Shown: in pieces, positions 17,416-26,244 of the stretch | How positions within the stretch are numbered: position 1 is the stretch's first letter | Layout: the number at the start of each line of letters is the position of its first letter | Source: Streptomyces boluensis | GTDB lineage: Bacteria; Actinomycetota; Actinomycetes; Streptomycetales; Streptomycetaceae | DNA: 45,598 nt | Reading direction: 5' to 3' | Assembly: GCF_009908195.1 (NCBI RefSeq) | Contig: NZ_JAAAHS010000017.1 | Span: forward strand, 1-45,598 | Notes under the pieces: model-generated | What the model was told of the DNA's origin: nothing | Seen by the model: only the letters and a program-made list of their open reading frames with translations | Databases searched by the model: none | Made by a program: the position numbers and the translations under genes

Positions 17416-17481
17416 TCAGCCGCAACAGGCGTCGCTCGCGCACCGGCCGAGGTCGAGGAAGCGGCGCATCGTCAGCAGCAC
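17416..17481 (-). CDS. putative cysteine-containing leader peptide (21 aa)
   Basis: A 21-codon frame starts at GTG 17481, has GAGGAGG ending about 6 bases upstream, and stops at TGA 17416-17418, 55 bases before the BMP lipoprotein gene. After a short MLLTM start it reads RRFLDLGRCASDACCG, fitting the R-x-x-x-D-L-x-R-x-x-S-x-x-C pattern that I recall from the short 'putative leader peptides' of Streptomyces, often upstream of sulfur-uptake and metabolism genes. It has three Cys codons, two adjacent, near its end. Inferred role: ribosome stalling at Cys codons tunes expression of the downstream importer operon. I could not see a clear terminator or anti-terminator pair in the 55-base gap. Confidence 0.7.
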   Translation of the reverse strand: MLLTMRRFLDLGRCASDACCG

Positions 17482-17658
17482 AGACCCTCCTCGGCGTTGG
17501 TTCGGCAGTCGATCCGGTGCGGCGGAGCTGGAGGGTAACACTCGAATCCGGACACCCGCGCGACTGTCTCGAACTGTGGTTCCCCCAGGTCATGTACGGT
17601 ATCGCGCACCCTCGGAGACTCACCCGGGCACGCACCCGGAGATTCAGGAGTGCCACCC

Positions 17659-18735
<1,077 letters not shown>

Positions 18736-18774
18736 CGGTACGCGTACGGGATTCGGTTAGCCGTACGTACGAGA

Positions 18775-18803
18775 GAGGGGCCGGGCGTGTGGCCCGGCCC
18801 CTC
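18775..18803. terminator. strong bidirectional terminator between mtnA and mtnB
   Basis: A perfect 12-bp stem, GAGGGGCCGGGC (18775-18786) and GCCCGGCCCCTC (18792-18803), closes a 5-base GTGTG loop in the 83-base gap between convergent mtnA and mtnB. Symmetry lets it serve both strands. Confidence 0.88.
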
Positions 18804-18818
18804 CCTCCGTGATCCGAA

Positions 18819-19430
18819 CTACCGCTCTGTCAGGGCGAGTTCGAGCAGCCACTCCACGACCTCCGTGTGGTGGCGCGCCTGGCGCGGCGAGTCACCCCAC
18901 ACGTACAGGCCGTGCCCGGCGACCACCACGGCGGGCATCCGAGGGTCGCGGGCCGCCTCGAGCCGGTCGCCAAGCTCCTTCATGTCCTGGCTGTTGGCGA
19001 TCACCGGCAGCGTCACCTCGGTGCCGTGCGCGGGCTGTCCGACGCCCTTGAGCATCTCCAGGTCCTTGAAGACGATGCCGCCCGGCTCGCGCCGCCCCAT
19101 CGCCACCGACGCCACCGTGTGCACGTGCACCACCGCGCCCGCACCTGTGAGGGCCGCGACGCGCGCGTGCAGCTCGGCCTCGGCGGACGGCTTGCCCGCA
19201 CCCACCGCCGCACCGTCACCGTCGACCAACACCACGTCTGCGGCGGTCAGTTCACCCTTGTCGTGACCGCTCGCCGTCACCGCGAGCCGCAGCGGGTCAC
19301 GGGACAGGACGGCCGACAGGTTGCCCGACGTGCCGCGCATCCAGCCGAACGACGCGAACCGCGCCGACTCGGTGGCGAGTACCGCCCCGGCCTCTTCCAA
19401 CTCGGCAGGGCCGATAGGGGGCGTGCTCAC
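18819..19430 (-). CDS. mtnB: methylthioribulose-1-phosphate dehydratase
   Basis: Cytosolic zinc-dependent dehydratase of the class II aldolase fold, 203 aa (normal size): 5-methylthioribulose-1-phosphate to 2,3-diketo-5-methylthiopentyl-1-phosphate. Visible blocks: GWMRGTSGNLSAVL, TASGHDKGELT, and zinc ligands in VVHVHTVASVAMG and VVAGHGLYVWGDSP. GTG 19430 overlaps the mtnC stop (GTGA), making mtnD-mtnC-mtnB a translationally coupled three-gene operon that ends at the terminator shared with mtnA. The protein lacks a fused enolase-phosphatase domain, consistent with a separate mtnC upstream. Confidence 0.96.
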   Translation of the reverse strand: MSTPPIGPAELEEAGAVLATESARFASFGWMRGTSGNLSAVLSRDPLRLAVTASGHDKGELTAADVVLVDGDGAAVGAGKPSAEAELHARVAALTGAGAVVHVHTVASVAMGRREPGGIVFKDLEMLKGVGQPAHGTEVTLPVIANSQDMKELGDRLEAARDPRMPAVVVAGHGLYVWGDSPRQARHHTEVVEWLLELALTER

Positions 19431-20164
19431 AGCGTGCTCCTCGTGCTCAGGGTGATCTCGTCGAACGTGCCCGCCTCGGGGTGCTCGCCGACGCCTTGCT
19501 CGTAGTACGGCTCTCCGGGGCGGCGGACACCGACGGTGCGCCAGCCGGCGGCGCGGGCCGCGTCCAGCTCGCCGGGCCGGTCGGAGAGGAAGAGGGTGCG
19601 CCCGGCGTCCACACCGAGCGCTTCGGTGATCCGGCGGTACGAGGCCGCCTCCTGCTTGGGGCCCGCGTTCTCGGTGTCGTACAACTCGCCCACCAGCGGC
19701 AGCAGATCACCCTCCGGGCTGCTCGCGAACCACGCCCGCTGCGCGGCCACGGAACCCGAGGAGTACACGTGCAGGGCGATGCCCGCCGCGTGCCAGCGGC
19801 GCAGGGCCGGGAGCACGTCGTCGTAGAAGTGCGAGACGAGGTCGCCGCGCGCGAAGCCCTCGGACCAGATGAGGCCCTGCAGGGTCTTGAGCGGGGTCGC
19901 CTTGCGGTCCTCGTCGAGCCATTCGTTCAGCGCCCGCTCGACCCGCGCGGCGTCCGCCTCGGGCTCACCGATCAACTCCCGCACCTGCGCGACGGCGCGC
20001 ACCACTTCGGGATCGGTGCTCCGCTCCGAGAGCAGTGCTCCGAAACGTGAGCGGGAGTACGGGTACAGCACGTCGACGACGAAGCCCGTGGCGCTCGTGG
20101 TGCCCTCGATGTCGAGCACCACGGCGTCCACGGCGCCCACGGCGTCGTACCGGACAGCACTCAC
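19427..20164 (-). CDS. mtnC: enolase-phosphatase E1 (acireductone synthase)
   Basis: HAD-superfamily bifunctional enzyme, 245 aa: enolises and dephosphorylates 2,3-diketo-5-methylthiopentyl-1-phosphate to the acireductone. Motif 1 is [10 protein letters not shown] (about residues 13-22), where Asp and Glu replace the usual DxD. Motif 2 lies in [16 protein letters not shown]; motif 3/4 in [12 protein letters not shown] and [19 protein letters not shown] set the start at GTG 20164, which overlaps the mtnD stop by 4 bases (GTGA). A longer frame upstream runs out of phase through mtnD and is not homologous. Being single-chain MtnC, it replaces the MtnW/MtnX pair of Bacillus. Confidence 0.95.
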   Translation of the reverse strand: MSAVRYDAVGAVDAVVLDIEGTTSATGFVVDVLYPYSRSRFGALLSERSTDPEVVRAVAQVRELIGEPEADAARVERALNEWLDEDRKATPLKTLQGLIWSEGFARGDLVSHFYDDVLPALRRWHAAGIALHVYSSGSVAAQRAWFASSPEGDLLPLVGELYDTENAGPKQEAASYRRITEALGVDAGRTLFLSDRPGELDAARAAGWRTVGVRRPGEPYYEQGVGEHPEAGTFDEITLSTRSTL

Positions 20165-20745
20165 GCCCGGTGTCCAGCGGCGATCGTGTCGAAGTCCGGG
20201 AAGCGGTCGGCGATCCGGTCGCCGGTGAAGGTCCCGATCCAGCCGTCCTCCTCGTGGAAGAACCGGATGGCCGTGAACGACGGGGACGTGCCCATGTCGA
20301 ACCAGTGCGTCGTCCCGCGCGGCACGCCGAGCAGGTCGCCCTTCTCGCACAGCACGGCGTGCACTTCGCCGTTCACATGCAGATAGAAGATGCCGGCCCC
20401 GGACACGAAGAACCGGATCTCGTCATCGTCGTCGTGCGTGTGCTCCTGCAGGAACTTCTCCCGCGCGGCCTTCGCCTTCGCCGGGAACTCCGGGTCGTCG
20501 CTCGGGTGCAGGCCGAGAACGTCGACCGTGGTGAAGCCCTCTTCGGCGTTCAGCTTGTCGATCTCCGGGCCGTACGCGGCGAACACCGTGTCGCTGTCGG
20601 CGTCGAACGGCACGCTCTCGCGCACCGGCCACTGCTCGTAGCGCACCCCGAGCGGAGCGAGGGCGGCCGCGATCTCGGCGGGCTCGGAGGTGCGGCGCAC
20701 CACGGTGTCGGGACCGGACTCGGGCCAGGTCGTCAAAAGGGTCAT
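20161..20745 (-). CDS. mtnD: acireductone dioxygenase
   Basis: Cupin metalloenzyme, 194 aa: with Fe it converts acireductone plus O2 to formate and 4-methylthio-2-oxobutanoate, the keto acid of methionine; with Ni it makes methylthiopropionate and CO. Metal ligands are H102 and H104 in [15 protein letters not shown]109, and the fourth His in [11 protein letters not shown]. The spacing HxH-x4-E is one residue longer than in Klebsiella ARD but within the cupin consensus. ATG 20745 has GGAG 8 bases upstream. It is first in the mtnD-mtnC-mtnB operon. The terminal aminotransferase of the pathway is not in this window. Confidence 0.95.
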   Translation of the reverse strand: MTLLTTWPESGPDTVVRRTSEPAEIAAALAPLGVRYEQWPVRESVPFDADSDTVFAAYGPEIDKLNAEEGFTTVDVLGLHPSDDPEFPAKAKAAREKFLQEHTHDDDDEIRFFVSGAGIFYLHVNGEVHAVLCEKGDLLGVPRGTTHWFDMGTSPSFTAIRFFHEEDGWIGTFTGDRIADRFPDFDTIAAGHRA

Positions 20746-20921
20746 GTGAACTCCAGAAAGGACCGCAAGGGACCGGGGGGGATCAGGGGAGGGGGCCGCT
20801 GTCGTCACGTCACCCCTCACCGTCCCCGGGACTGATGCCGGACATCGGATCGTATCCCCAGGTGGACGCCGTGCGGCAGGCGGCAACCGGCCCGTCTCAC
20901 TCCCCGAGAAACCCTCCGGTG

Positions 20922-21872
20922 TCACTCACTCAGGCGCCGTACTTCCCGCGCGGCGTCCTGCGCGGCCCGTTCGGCACGGGCCGTGGCATCGGCCGCCGCC
21001 CGGTCCCGCTCCTCGGCCTCGTGCTGCTCGAGTTCGGCCGGCTCCAGCTCCGCGCGCGCACGCCGGAGCCGCTCCTCGGCCGCGGCCACGTCCGCGCGGG
21101 CGCGGTCGTGCCGCTCCCGCGCCCGGCCGAGCGCCGCGTCCGTGTCCTGCTGTTCGGCACGCTCGCGGCGCAGCAGCCGGTCGGCCCGCGCGGCGGCCTG
21201 GCGGGCGGCGGCGAGCTCCTCCCGCTTACGACGGGTGCGCCGCTCGGCGAGTTCGTCGGTGGGGGTGCTTGCCGGAGCGGCTGTCGGAAGGTCTGTCGAA
21301 AGGCCCGTCGCCAGGTCCGTGGCTGGGCCCGTCGTCAGGCCCGTCGTCAGGTCCGTCGGAAAGTCCACCGGGGGAGTGAGGGAGCTCTCCAGGCGCCCGG
21401 CGGCCCACAGGTCCGCCGCGCCCTGATCGGCGAGGACCGCGCGCAGCGTGGATACGACCTCCTGCCCCGCCGCGTCGGACAGCCGGTGCCCGGCGTCACG
21501 GGCGAGCGCGGCGGCCTGCCCGGCCAACGCCGAGACGACCCGGCCGCGCTGCTGCGACAACTCTTTGATCTCGTCGGCGTCGAGCGTCCGGTACGCCGTA
21601 CGCAGGGCCTGCCCGAGCTCCAGGAACCGTCGGCTGTCCGCAGGTTGGGAGCGGAGCAGCAGGTTCGCCGCCCAGGCCGCGAGGGTGGGGCGACGCGCCG
21701 CACGGATCCGGCGCGCGTCCGCCACCCGCCCGTCGGCCTTGGCCTCGGCGGCCAGCTCCGCCCGGCGGGCGACGAAGCCGGTCGGCGCCGTGACGTAGAG
21801 CTCGTCCAGAACCCGCTCCACGTCCGACTCCGGGTCCCGCTCCGGGTTCCCTGGCCTGTTCTCGCGCTGCAT
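20922..21872 (-). CDS. hypothetical coiled-coil protein
   Basis: Cytoplasmic protein of about 316 aa with no signal peptide or membrane helix. The N-terminal 170 residues look helical and conserved ([55 protein letters not shown]). A short Thr/Asp/Gly linker made of 4-residue repeats ([20 protein letters not shown]) follows. The last 110 residues are a charged Ala/Glu/Arg-rich coiled coil ([33 protein letters not shown]). ATG 21872 is preferred over a start 12 codons upstream because of the preceding GGAGG/GAGGGG purine run. I do not recognise a function; proteins of this shape occur widely in Streptomyces as hypotheticals. Confidence 0.75.
   Translation of the reverse strand: MQRENRPGNPERDPESDVERVLDELYVTAPTGFVARRAELAAEAKADGRVADARRIRAARRPTLAAWAANLLLRSQPADSRRFLELGQALRTAYRTLDADEIKELSQQRGRVVSALAGQAAALARDAGHRLSDAAGQEVVSTLRAVLADQGAADLWAAGRLESSLTPPVDFPTDLTTGLTTGPATDLATGLSTDLPTAAPASTPTDELAERRTRRKREELAAARQAAARADRLLRRERAEQQDTDAALGRARERHDRARADVAAAEERLRRARAELEPAELEQHEAEERDRAAADATARAERAAQDAAREVRRLSE
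21290..21362 (-). repeat. 12-bp tandem repeat in coiled-coil gene
   Basis: About six imperfect 12-bp units (plus-strand forms GGCCCGTCGTCA, GGTCCGTCGGAA, GGCCCGTCGCCA) encode Thr-Asp-x-x/Thr-Gly-x-x repeats forming the linker between two domains. Unit length is a multiple of three, so copy number changes keep the frame. Confidence 0.75.
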
Positions 21873-22013
21873 GCCCCTCACCCTCCACCGGGGCGGGGTG
21901 CGGCGCATGTCGCGGTGCGCGGCCTCGTACCGGAAATCAGTGCTCCCCCAACCGCCTCGGGCGCGACACGACGGCGGACGCGGCTCAACTGGCGGCTGTA
22001 CGGGGGTACTTCG

Positions 22014-22370
22014 TCATTCACGCGCTGGCGGCAGGCTCCGGTCACCGGCACGGCTCGCACGACGGTCACCGTCCTCATGGCTGTCACCATCCCGCGCCAC
22101 GACGGCCATGAACTGCTCGTGCACGCGCAGTTCGCGTCCCCTGCCCGGACTCGTCAGGACAACCGCCTTCGCCTCGGCCAGCGCACCGGGGCCCGCCCCG
22201 AGCAGCTCGCGCGTAATCACCACCGCGTCGAGCACCGCGACCTCGCGCTCACTCAGCAGCCGCTGCACCGCGGCCATGCCCCCGGCACCCGCGAGCAGCG
22301 GCCGGCACGCGTCGATGAGGGGCTCAAGACGGGCCACCCGCTCCCGGTGTCCCCCGCTGCTCGCCGTCAC
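22014..22370 (-). CDS. hypothetical protein (118 aa)
   Basis: Small soluble helical protein of unknown function. GTG 22370 is preceded by AAGGGA about 5 bases upstream and starts VTASSGGHRERVARLEPLID. A helix-rich core follows (CRPLLAGAGGMAAVQRLLSE, REVAVLDAVVITRELLGAGP), then a Gly/Arg-rich, probably disordered C-terminus. An open frame continues upstream past 22370, but that part lies over the PGRP gene in another frame and is not coding-like. It sits 113 bases downstream of the PGRP amidase on the same strand and may be cotranscribed with it. I recognise no domain. Confidence 0.6.
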   Translation of the reverse strand: MTASSGGHRERVARLEPLIDACRPLLAGAGGMAAVQRLLSEREVAVLDAVVITRELLGAGPGALAEAKAVVLTSPGRGRELRVHEQFMAVVARDGDSHEDGDRRASRAGDRSLPPARE

Positions 22371-22483
22371 GTCGTCCCTTCCCTCTGCCCGGAGTCCCGT
22401 CCGGAGTCCCGTCCGGACCCCCGCCCGATCATCGCCGAAGTCGGCCCCGCCGCACAGCAGTTGCCGACCCAGCATGCGCACAC

Positions 22484-23212
22484 TCACCGCTCCCGCAACC
22501 CCGCCACGGCGTTCCTGATCGCCGGCAGCCGCCCGTACAGGACCTTGCCGGGACAGTTGGTCTGGTAACTGTCGCGGTGGCCCGAGATCACGTGGAGTCG
22601 GGCCGTCTCGCCCTTCCGGTATGTGCTCGCGTCGCTCGTCGAGACCAGGCGGACCGTGCCGCGGGGGTCGGCGCCCCGGCGGAGTTTCCAGGCGGCGACC
22701 TTCGCGATGCCCGCCTCGAGGGCCGGTGGGACCTTCGTGCCGGGGCCGAACGTGCCGAGGGCCGCTATGCCGATCGTGTCCACGTTGAAGCCCTTGGTGT
22801 GCGCCCCCTCCACGGGACGTGTGACGCCGCCCGCCCGGCCCTCGTAGATCGTTCCGCAGCGGTCGACCACGAAGTTGTAGCCCATGTCGTCCCAGCCCTC
22901 GTTCTTCACATGGTCCTGCTGCATCGCCCGCAGCATCCGCGGTACGTCGGCGCAGTCGTAATCGTTCGGATGGCCGGTGTGGTGCAGGAAGACCGCGCTC
23001 ACCGTGTGCGTATAGGTCGCCCGTTCCTTGACGAGCCCCTCGTCCGCCCGCCACACCTTCCGGCTGACGATCGCGGGCCGAGGGGCGACGGGGCGGACCG
23101 CGGCGGGCTCGGGCCGGGTGGGCAGGACGGGCCGGGACGGGGCGTCCTGCAGCACCAGCAGGGTCAGCGAAACGACCCCGGCACCCAGCAGGATCGTCCG
23201 GCGGGACCACAT
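22484..23212 (-). CDS. exported PGRP-type N-acetylmuramoyl-L-alanine amidase
   Basis: Secreted or membrane-anchored peptidoglycan amidase, 242 aa. The N-terminus MWSRRTILLGAGVVSLTLLV has a twin-arginine SRRTIL pattern followed by a single hydrophobic segment, then a Pro/Arg-rich linker. The PGRP/Amidase_2 domain shows zinc and catalytic positions: SAVFLHHTGHPNDYDC (first His), MGYNFVVDRCGTIYEGR (Tyr), and HVISGHRDSYQTNCPGK (second His and Cys). GIAALGTFGP and the family's KVAAWKLRR helix are also present. It should cut the MurNAc-L-Ala bond in the wall. ATG 23212 is the obvious start. Confidence 0.92.
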   Translation of the reverse strand: MWSRRTILLGAGVVSLTLLVLQDAPSRPVLPTRPEPAAVRPVAPRPAIVSRKVWRADEGLVKERATYTHTVSAVFLHHTGHPNDYDCADVPRMLRAMQQDHVKNEGWDDMGYNFVVDRCGTIYEGRAGGVTRPVEGAHTKGFNVDTIGIAALGTFGPGTKVPPALEAGIAKVAAWKLRRGADPRGTVRLVSTSDASTYRKGETARLHVISGHRDSYQTNCPGKVLYGRLPAIRNAVAGLRER

Positions 23213-23324
23213 GGACCCATCGTGTGCCCGGCCACCTGCCCCTCACAGGTGAGCCAGCCATTCGGGTGAACGGGAAGGGGACTGCCGGGAGGCCGGGCGG
23301 CCCGCCGTGGTCCGCCGTGGCCCG

Positions 23325-23630
23325 TCACCGTGTGGCGGCCCCGTCCAGCCACCCGCCGTACGGCTCGGGCGCGGGCGGCCTTGGGTCGGTCCCGGCCGCA
23401 CCCATGTCGTGGTACGCGGCGCGCTTGAGCTGATCCGCCAGATTCTCCATGGCACGGGCGGTCGCGAGTTCGTCACCGATCTCGGGCACGTCCTTGTCCG
23501 CCGGGTTGCAGCGCGCGGTGCCGCGTCCGGTGAGGTGGGTCGTACTCGTGTCCAGCTCCACGCGGGCCTTGGTCGTGTGCTCCTCCTCGACGAGGTAGAC
23601 GTGGGTGTTCCATTCGGAGTTGTGCGACAT
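23325..23630 (-). CDS. DUF1876 (Rv1738-like) protein
   Basis: Cytosolic small protein, 101 aa, of DUF1876. Diagnostic region: [20 protein letters not shown] followed by [20 protein letters not shown], which matches the [20 protein letters not shown] core I recall for Mycobacterium tuberculosis Rv1738, a strongly hypoxia-induced DosR-regulon protein with a hibernation-factor-like fold. It lies 52 bases after the Rv1733c-like gene on the same strand, so the two form an operon driven from the divergent region with two GGGCCGAACGGCCC dyads. Inferred role: stress or low-oxygen translational hibernation. The C-terminal Pro/Gly tail is extra to the family. Confidence 0.9.
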   Translation of the reverse strand: [101 protein letters not shown]

Positions 23631-23682
23631 GACGTACCTCCGGTGAGGTCGGGTGGGCGGGGGATCGGGGGTGCCAGGGGCG

Positions 23683-24306
23683 TCAGGGGTTCAGGTGCGG
23701 TGGGTCCGGGCCGTCGTCGTCGGCTCCCTGGCCGGGCCGCAGCCGCCCGGACCAGTGCGGCTCGATCCGCGCCCACTCCCGTTCCCATTCCCGTGCGCTG
23801 CGCGCGTCGAGGAGGCGGAGGCGTACGACGACGAGGGCGCCGCCCGCGAGCACGGTCCCGGCCAGCGTTCCGACGCCGACCTCGACCGCGTACAGCGTGG
23901 TGTCGCCCCGGTCGGGCGGCGGGCCCGCCTCACGGCCCTCGTCGTCGACCCACACCTGGACCCGGTCACCGTCACGGGTGCCCGCCGGAACGGGCACGGT
24001 CTCCGTGTGCGCCCGGGAAGCGGGGAAGTGCCAGGTGGCGGTCGCGGCGCTGGCCGGCACGCTGCTCTGATCGCCGCCGGTCTGGTAGTTGGTCTCGCTG
24101 ACCGTCGTGCCGGTCACCAGGTGCCGATGGCGCGCCACCTCCACGGCGGAGCGCTCGCCGTCCGCCCAGGCGGCCCGCCCCAGAAGGACAGCGGCGACCA
24201 CGGCGACCAGGCAGCTCAGTACGAAGACGGCACGCATACGGGCCCGGGTGCGGTCGGCGTCACGCCGGAGCGGATTACCCCCCGTCCCGGTCGTCCGGTG
24301 CTGCAT
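23683..24306 (-). CDS. Rv1733c-like two-TM membrane protein
   Basis: Membrane protein, 207 aa, resembling the actinobacterial Rv1733c family. A cytosolic N-terminus leads to TM1 (RAVFVLSCLVAVVAAVLLGR). An extracytoplasmic domain with TATWHFPASRAHTETVPVPA and GDRVQVWVDDEGREAGPP follows, then TM2 (VGVGTLAGTVLAGGALVVVR) and a basic cytosolic tail with WERE and HWSGRL. In mycobacteria Rv1733c belongs to the dormancy regulon; its function is unknown. It is divergent from the universal stress gene across a 281-base region holding two identical palindromes and cotranscribed with the DUF1876 gene. That context supports a shared low-oxygen or stress response. Confidence 0.85.
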   Translation of the reverse strand: MQHRTTGTGGNPLRRDADRTRARMRAVFVLSCLVAVVAAVLLGRAAWADGERSAVEVARHRHLVTGTTVSETNYQTGGDQSSVPASAATATWHFPASRAHTETVPVPAGTRDGDRVQVWVDDEGREAGPPPDRGDTTLYAVEVGVGTLAGTVLAGGALVVVRLRLLDARSAREWEREWARIEPHWSGRLRPGQGADDDGPDPPHLNP

Positions 24307-24409
24307 GGCGACGCCTCCGAGCTGGTCCGAGCGTGGCCGGAATGCCGTTCCTTCCCACGATCACGCCGCGCACCCGGCGGGCCGCAGTGCCGAGGGGGCC
24401 ACCTTTACG

Positions 24410-24423
24410 GGGCCGAACGGCCC
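24410..24423. promoter_or_regulatory. DosR/OsdR-like palindromic box, copy 1
   Basis: GGGCCG-AA-CGGCCC, perfect 6-bp arms around AA, lies about 104 bases upstream of the Rv1733c-like gene. The GGGNC-N4-GNCCC symmetry resembles the GGGAC-N4-GTCCC core of the mycobacterial DosR box. An identical copy starts 84 bases away. Confidence 0.6.
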
Positions 24424-24493
24424 TGGGACCCGTACGGGAGCGGTCGCGGTGCCGTACCGGTCCCGGCAGCAGGGGCCGGGCAGGGTGCGATCG

Positions 24494-24507
24494 GGGCCGA
24501 ACGGCCC
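24494..24507. promoter_or_regulatory. DosR/OsdR-like palindromic box, copy 2
   Basis: Second identical GGGCCG-AA-CGGCCC, 81 bases upstream of the universal stress protein start. Copy-to-copy distance is 84 bp, about eight helical turns, so both lie on the same face of the helix. One box probably serves each divergent promoter. Confidence 0.6.
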
Positions 24508-24587
24508 ATCCCGGCAGAGCCCACCGACGTGCCAGCGTGAGAGGTGTCGCCCTTCGGAGACCGCTCCGCGACGGCAGAGGAGGAGCC

Positions 24588-25487
24588 ATGGCCAGCGAGA
24601 TCCCCGCCCGACCTGAGCTCGGCCCTGTCTACGTGGGCGTCGACGGTTCGCCCGCCGGGCACGCTGCCGCGCTCTGGGCCGCCGCGGAAGCGGACCGCCG
24701 CGGGCGGGGCCTGCGTCTGGTCCACGCCGACGACACCGCGCGCCGCTCCCACTACGCGAGCGGCGACACGATCGAAGAAGTACGCGAAGCGGGCCGCGAC
24801 CTGCTGATCGAGACCGAGGTGGCGGTCCACGACCGCTTCCCGAGCCTGGACGTGACCAAGGAACTGGACCGCCGCGAGCCGGTGGCCGGCCTCCGGGCGG
24901 CGGCCGGCACCCGCGGCACGATCGTGGTGGGCAACCGGGGGCTCGGCGGATTCGCCGCCCTCATGCTCGGCTCGGTGAGCCTGGGAGTGGCGACCCGCGC
25001 CGACGTACCGGTGATCGTCGTCCGTGGTGACAGCGACCGCCCCGAGTCGGGCTCGGTGACGGCGGCCGTGCACGGCCGTGCGGATCTCGGCTGGCTGCTC
25101 CTCGCCGCCGCCGAGGCGGACGCCCGCAAGGCGGCACTGCGCCTGGTGAGCGTCTGGAACGTGCTCGCCCACGTCGGCAGCGTCGCGACCATGCTGGACG
25201 ACCTCGACGAGATCGCCCGTCGGCGTGTGCACGAGGTCGCGGAACTCGCCGACCACGTACGGGAGTTCTTCCCCGGGCTCATCGTCAGCCATCACGTCGA
25301 GACGGGCACGAGCACGCCCGGGATCCTGGTCGAGGCGAGTACCCACACCGACCTGCTCGTGATGGGCCGGGCACGCCGCGCACTGGGCGCGGGGCCGACC
25401 CTGGGCCGCGTCGCGCACATCCTGCTCCACCACGCCCACTGCCCGGTGGAAATCGTCCCGCCCGCCTTCGCCGCGGGTACCCGGTAG
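24588..25487 (+). CDS. tandem universal stress protein
   Basis: Cytosolic protein, 299 aa, with two UspA domains. Domain 1 (about 1-150) starts VYVGVDGSPAGHAAALWAAA and carries the ATP-binding G-x2-G-x9-G-S pattern in GNRGLGGFAALMLGSVS. Domain 2 (about 155-299) has DLLVMGRARRALGAGPTLGR and ends CPVEIVPP. ATG 24588 follows GAGGAGGAGCC, an excellent ribosome-binding site; upstream in-frame starts lack one and would run through both palindromes. It is divergent from the Rv1733c-like/DUF1876 operon. Tandem USPs are typical members of actinobacterial dormancy regulons. Confidence 0.94.
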   Translation: MASEIPARPELGPVYVGVDGSPAGHAAALWAAAEADRRGRGLRLVHADDTARRSHYASGDTIEEVREAGRDLLIETEVAVHDRFPSLDVTKELDRREPVAGLRAAAGTRGTIVVGNRGLGGFAALMLGSVSLGVATRADVPVIVVRGDSDRPESGSVTAAVHGRADLGWLLLAAAEADARKAALRLVSVWNVLAHVGSVATMLDDLDEIARRRVHEVAELADHVREFFPGLIVSHHVETGTSTPGILVEASTHTDLLVMGRARRALGAGPTLGRVAHILLHHAHCPVEIVPPAFAAGTR

Positions 25488-25498
25488 CTGCTATCCGT

Positions 25499-25522
25499 GG
25501 TCCGTGGTCACGCCGGCGGACC
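25499..25522. terminator. possible hairpin between convergent USP and response-regulator genes
   Basis: GGTCCG (25499-25504) pairs with CGGACC (25517-25522) over a 12-base loop, in the 49-base gap between convergent genes. The stem is short, so confidence is low. Confidence 0.25.
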
Positions 25523-25536
25523 GAAGGCCCCTGTCG

Positions 25537-26244
25537 TCAGGCGTCGCCCGGTGTCACCAGGCCGGACTCGTAGGCGAGGACGACGAGTTGGGCGCGGTCG
25601 CGGGCGCCGAGTTTGGTCATGGACCGGTTGACGTGGGTCTTCGCGGTGAGCGGGCTGATGACCATGCGGTCGGCGATCTCGTCGTTGGACAGCCCTTGCG
25701 CGACCAGCGTCACGGCCTCCCGCTCGCGGCTGGTCAGCACGTCCAGGCTCGCTCCGCCGGGCCGGGGGCCGGGCCGGTCGACGTACCGGTTGATGAGTTT
25801 GCGGGTGATCGACGGGGCGAGCAGCGCGTCGCCGCGTGCCGCGACCCGGACGGAGTGCAGGAAGTCCTCCGGGACGATGTCCTTGACCAGGAACCCGGCG
25901 GCGCCCGCGCGCAGCGCGTCGAAGACGTAGGAGTCGAGGCCGTAGTTGGTGAGGATCACGACATGCACCGCGGTGAGTTCCGGGTGCGCGGCGATCCGCC
26001 GGGTGGCCTCGATGCCGTCGACGACCGGCATCTGGATGTCGACGAGCGCGACATCGGGCCGGTGCTCCACGGCGAGGGCGAAGCCCTCCTCGCCGTCGGA
26101 CGCCTCGGCCACCACCTCGATGTCGTCCTCCAGGTCGAGGAGCGCGCGGAACCCGCTGCGGATGAGCGGCTGGTCGTCCACCAGCAGAACCCTGATGACG
26201 CCGCCCGTACCGCCCGTACCGCCCGTACCGCTCGCGCCGATCAC
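25537..26244 (-). CDS. NarL/FixJ-family response regulator
   Basis: DNA-binding response regulator, 235 aa. The receiver domain VIRVLLVDDQPLIRSGF (acidic pair DD), DVALVDIQMPVVDG (phospho-acceptor Asp) and FLVKDIVPEDF (Lys) is followed by a LuxR helix-turn-helix: LTSREREAVTLVAQGLSNDE and ISPLTAKTHVNRSMTKLGAR. GTG 26244 overlaps the kinase stop (GTGA), so the pair is translationally coupled. An N-terminal Gly/Thr stretch comes from three 9-bp repeats. It lies beside the dormancy-type genes, but its kinase is of the DesK/LiaS kind without GAF heme domains, so it is probably not the DosR orthologue. The signal is unknown. Confidence 0.93.
   Translation of the reverse strand: MIGASGTGGTGGTGGVIRVLLVDDQPLIRSGFRALLDLEDDIEVVAEASDGEEGFALAVEHRPDVALVDIQMPVVDGIEATRRIAAHPELTAVHVVILTNYGLDSYVFDALRAGAAGFLVKDIVPEDFLHSVRVAARGDALLAPSITRKLINRYVDRPGPRPGGASLDVLTSREREAVTLVAQGLSNDEIADRMVISPLTAKTHVNRSMTKLGARDRAQLVVLAYESGLVTPGDA
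26201..26227 (-). repeat. three perfect 9-bp repeats at the 5' end of the response-regulator gene
   Basis: CCGCCCGTA is repeated three times in tandem on the plus strand; on the coding strand it encodes Gly-Thr-Gly triplets just after the start codon. Copy-number change would alter only the length of a flexible N-terminal tail. Confidence 0.85.

Noticed and set aside
20746-20925. SAM riboswitch upstream of mtnD
   Set aside because: I looked for the conserved cores of SAM-I, SAM-II and SAM-IV in the minus-strand leader and did not see them; a covariance search would settle this.
22014-23261. A single long minus-strand gene covering the small hypothetical and the PGRP region
   Set aside because: The PGRP amidase is in another frame with complete catalytic motifs; only the part after GTG 22370 has coding character in the long frame.
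24428-24437. CCCGTACGGG palindrome near the dormancy boxes
   Set aside because: CCCGTACGGG and CCGTACGG occur elsewhere in the window (for example at 2394-2403) and are expected by chance at this GC content.
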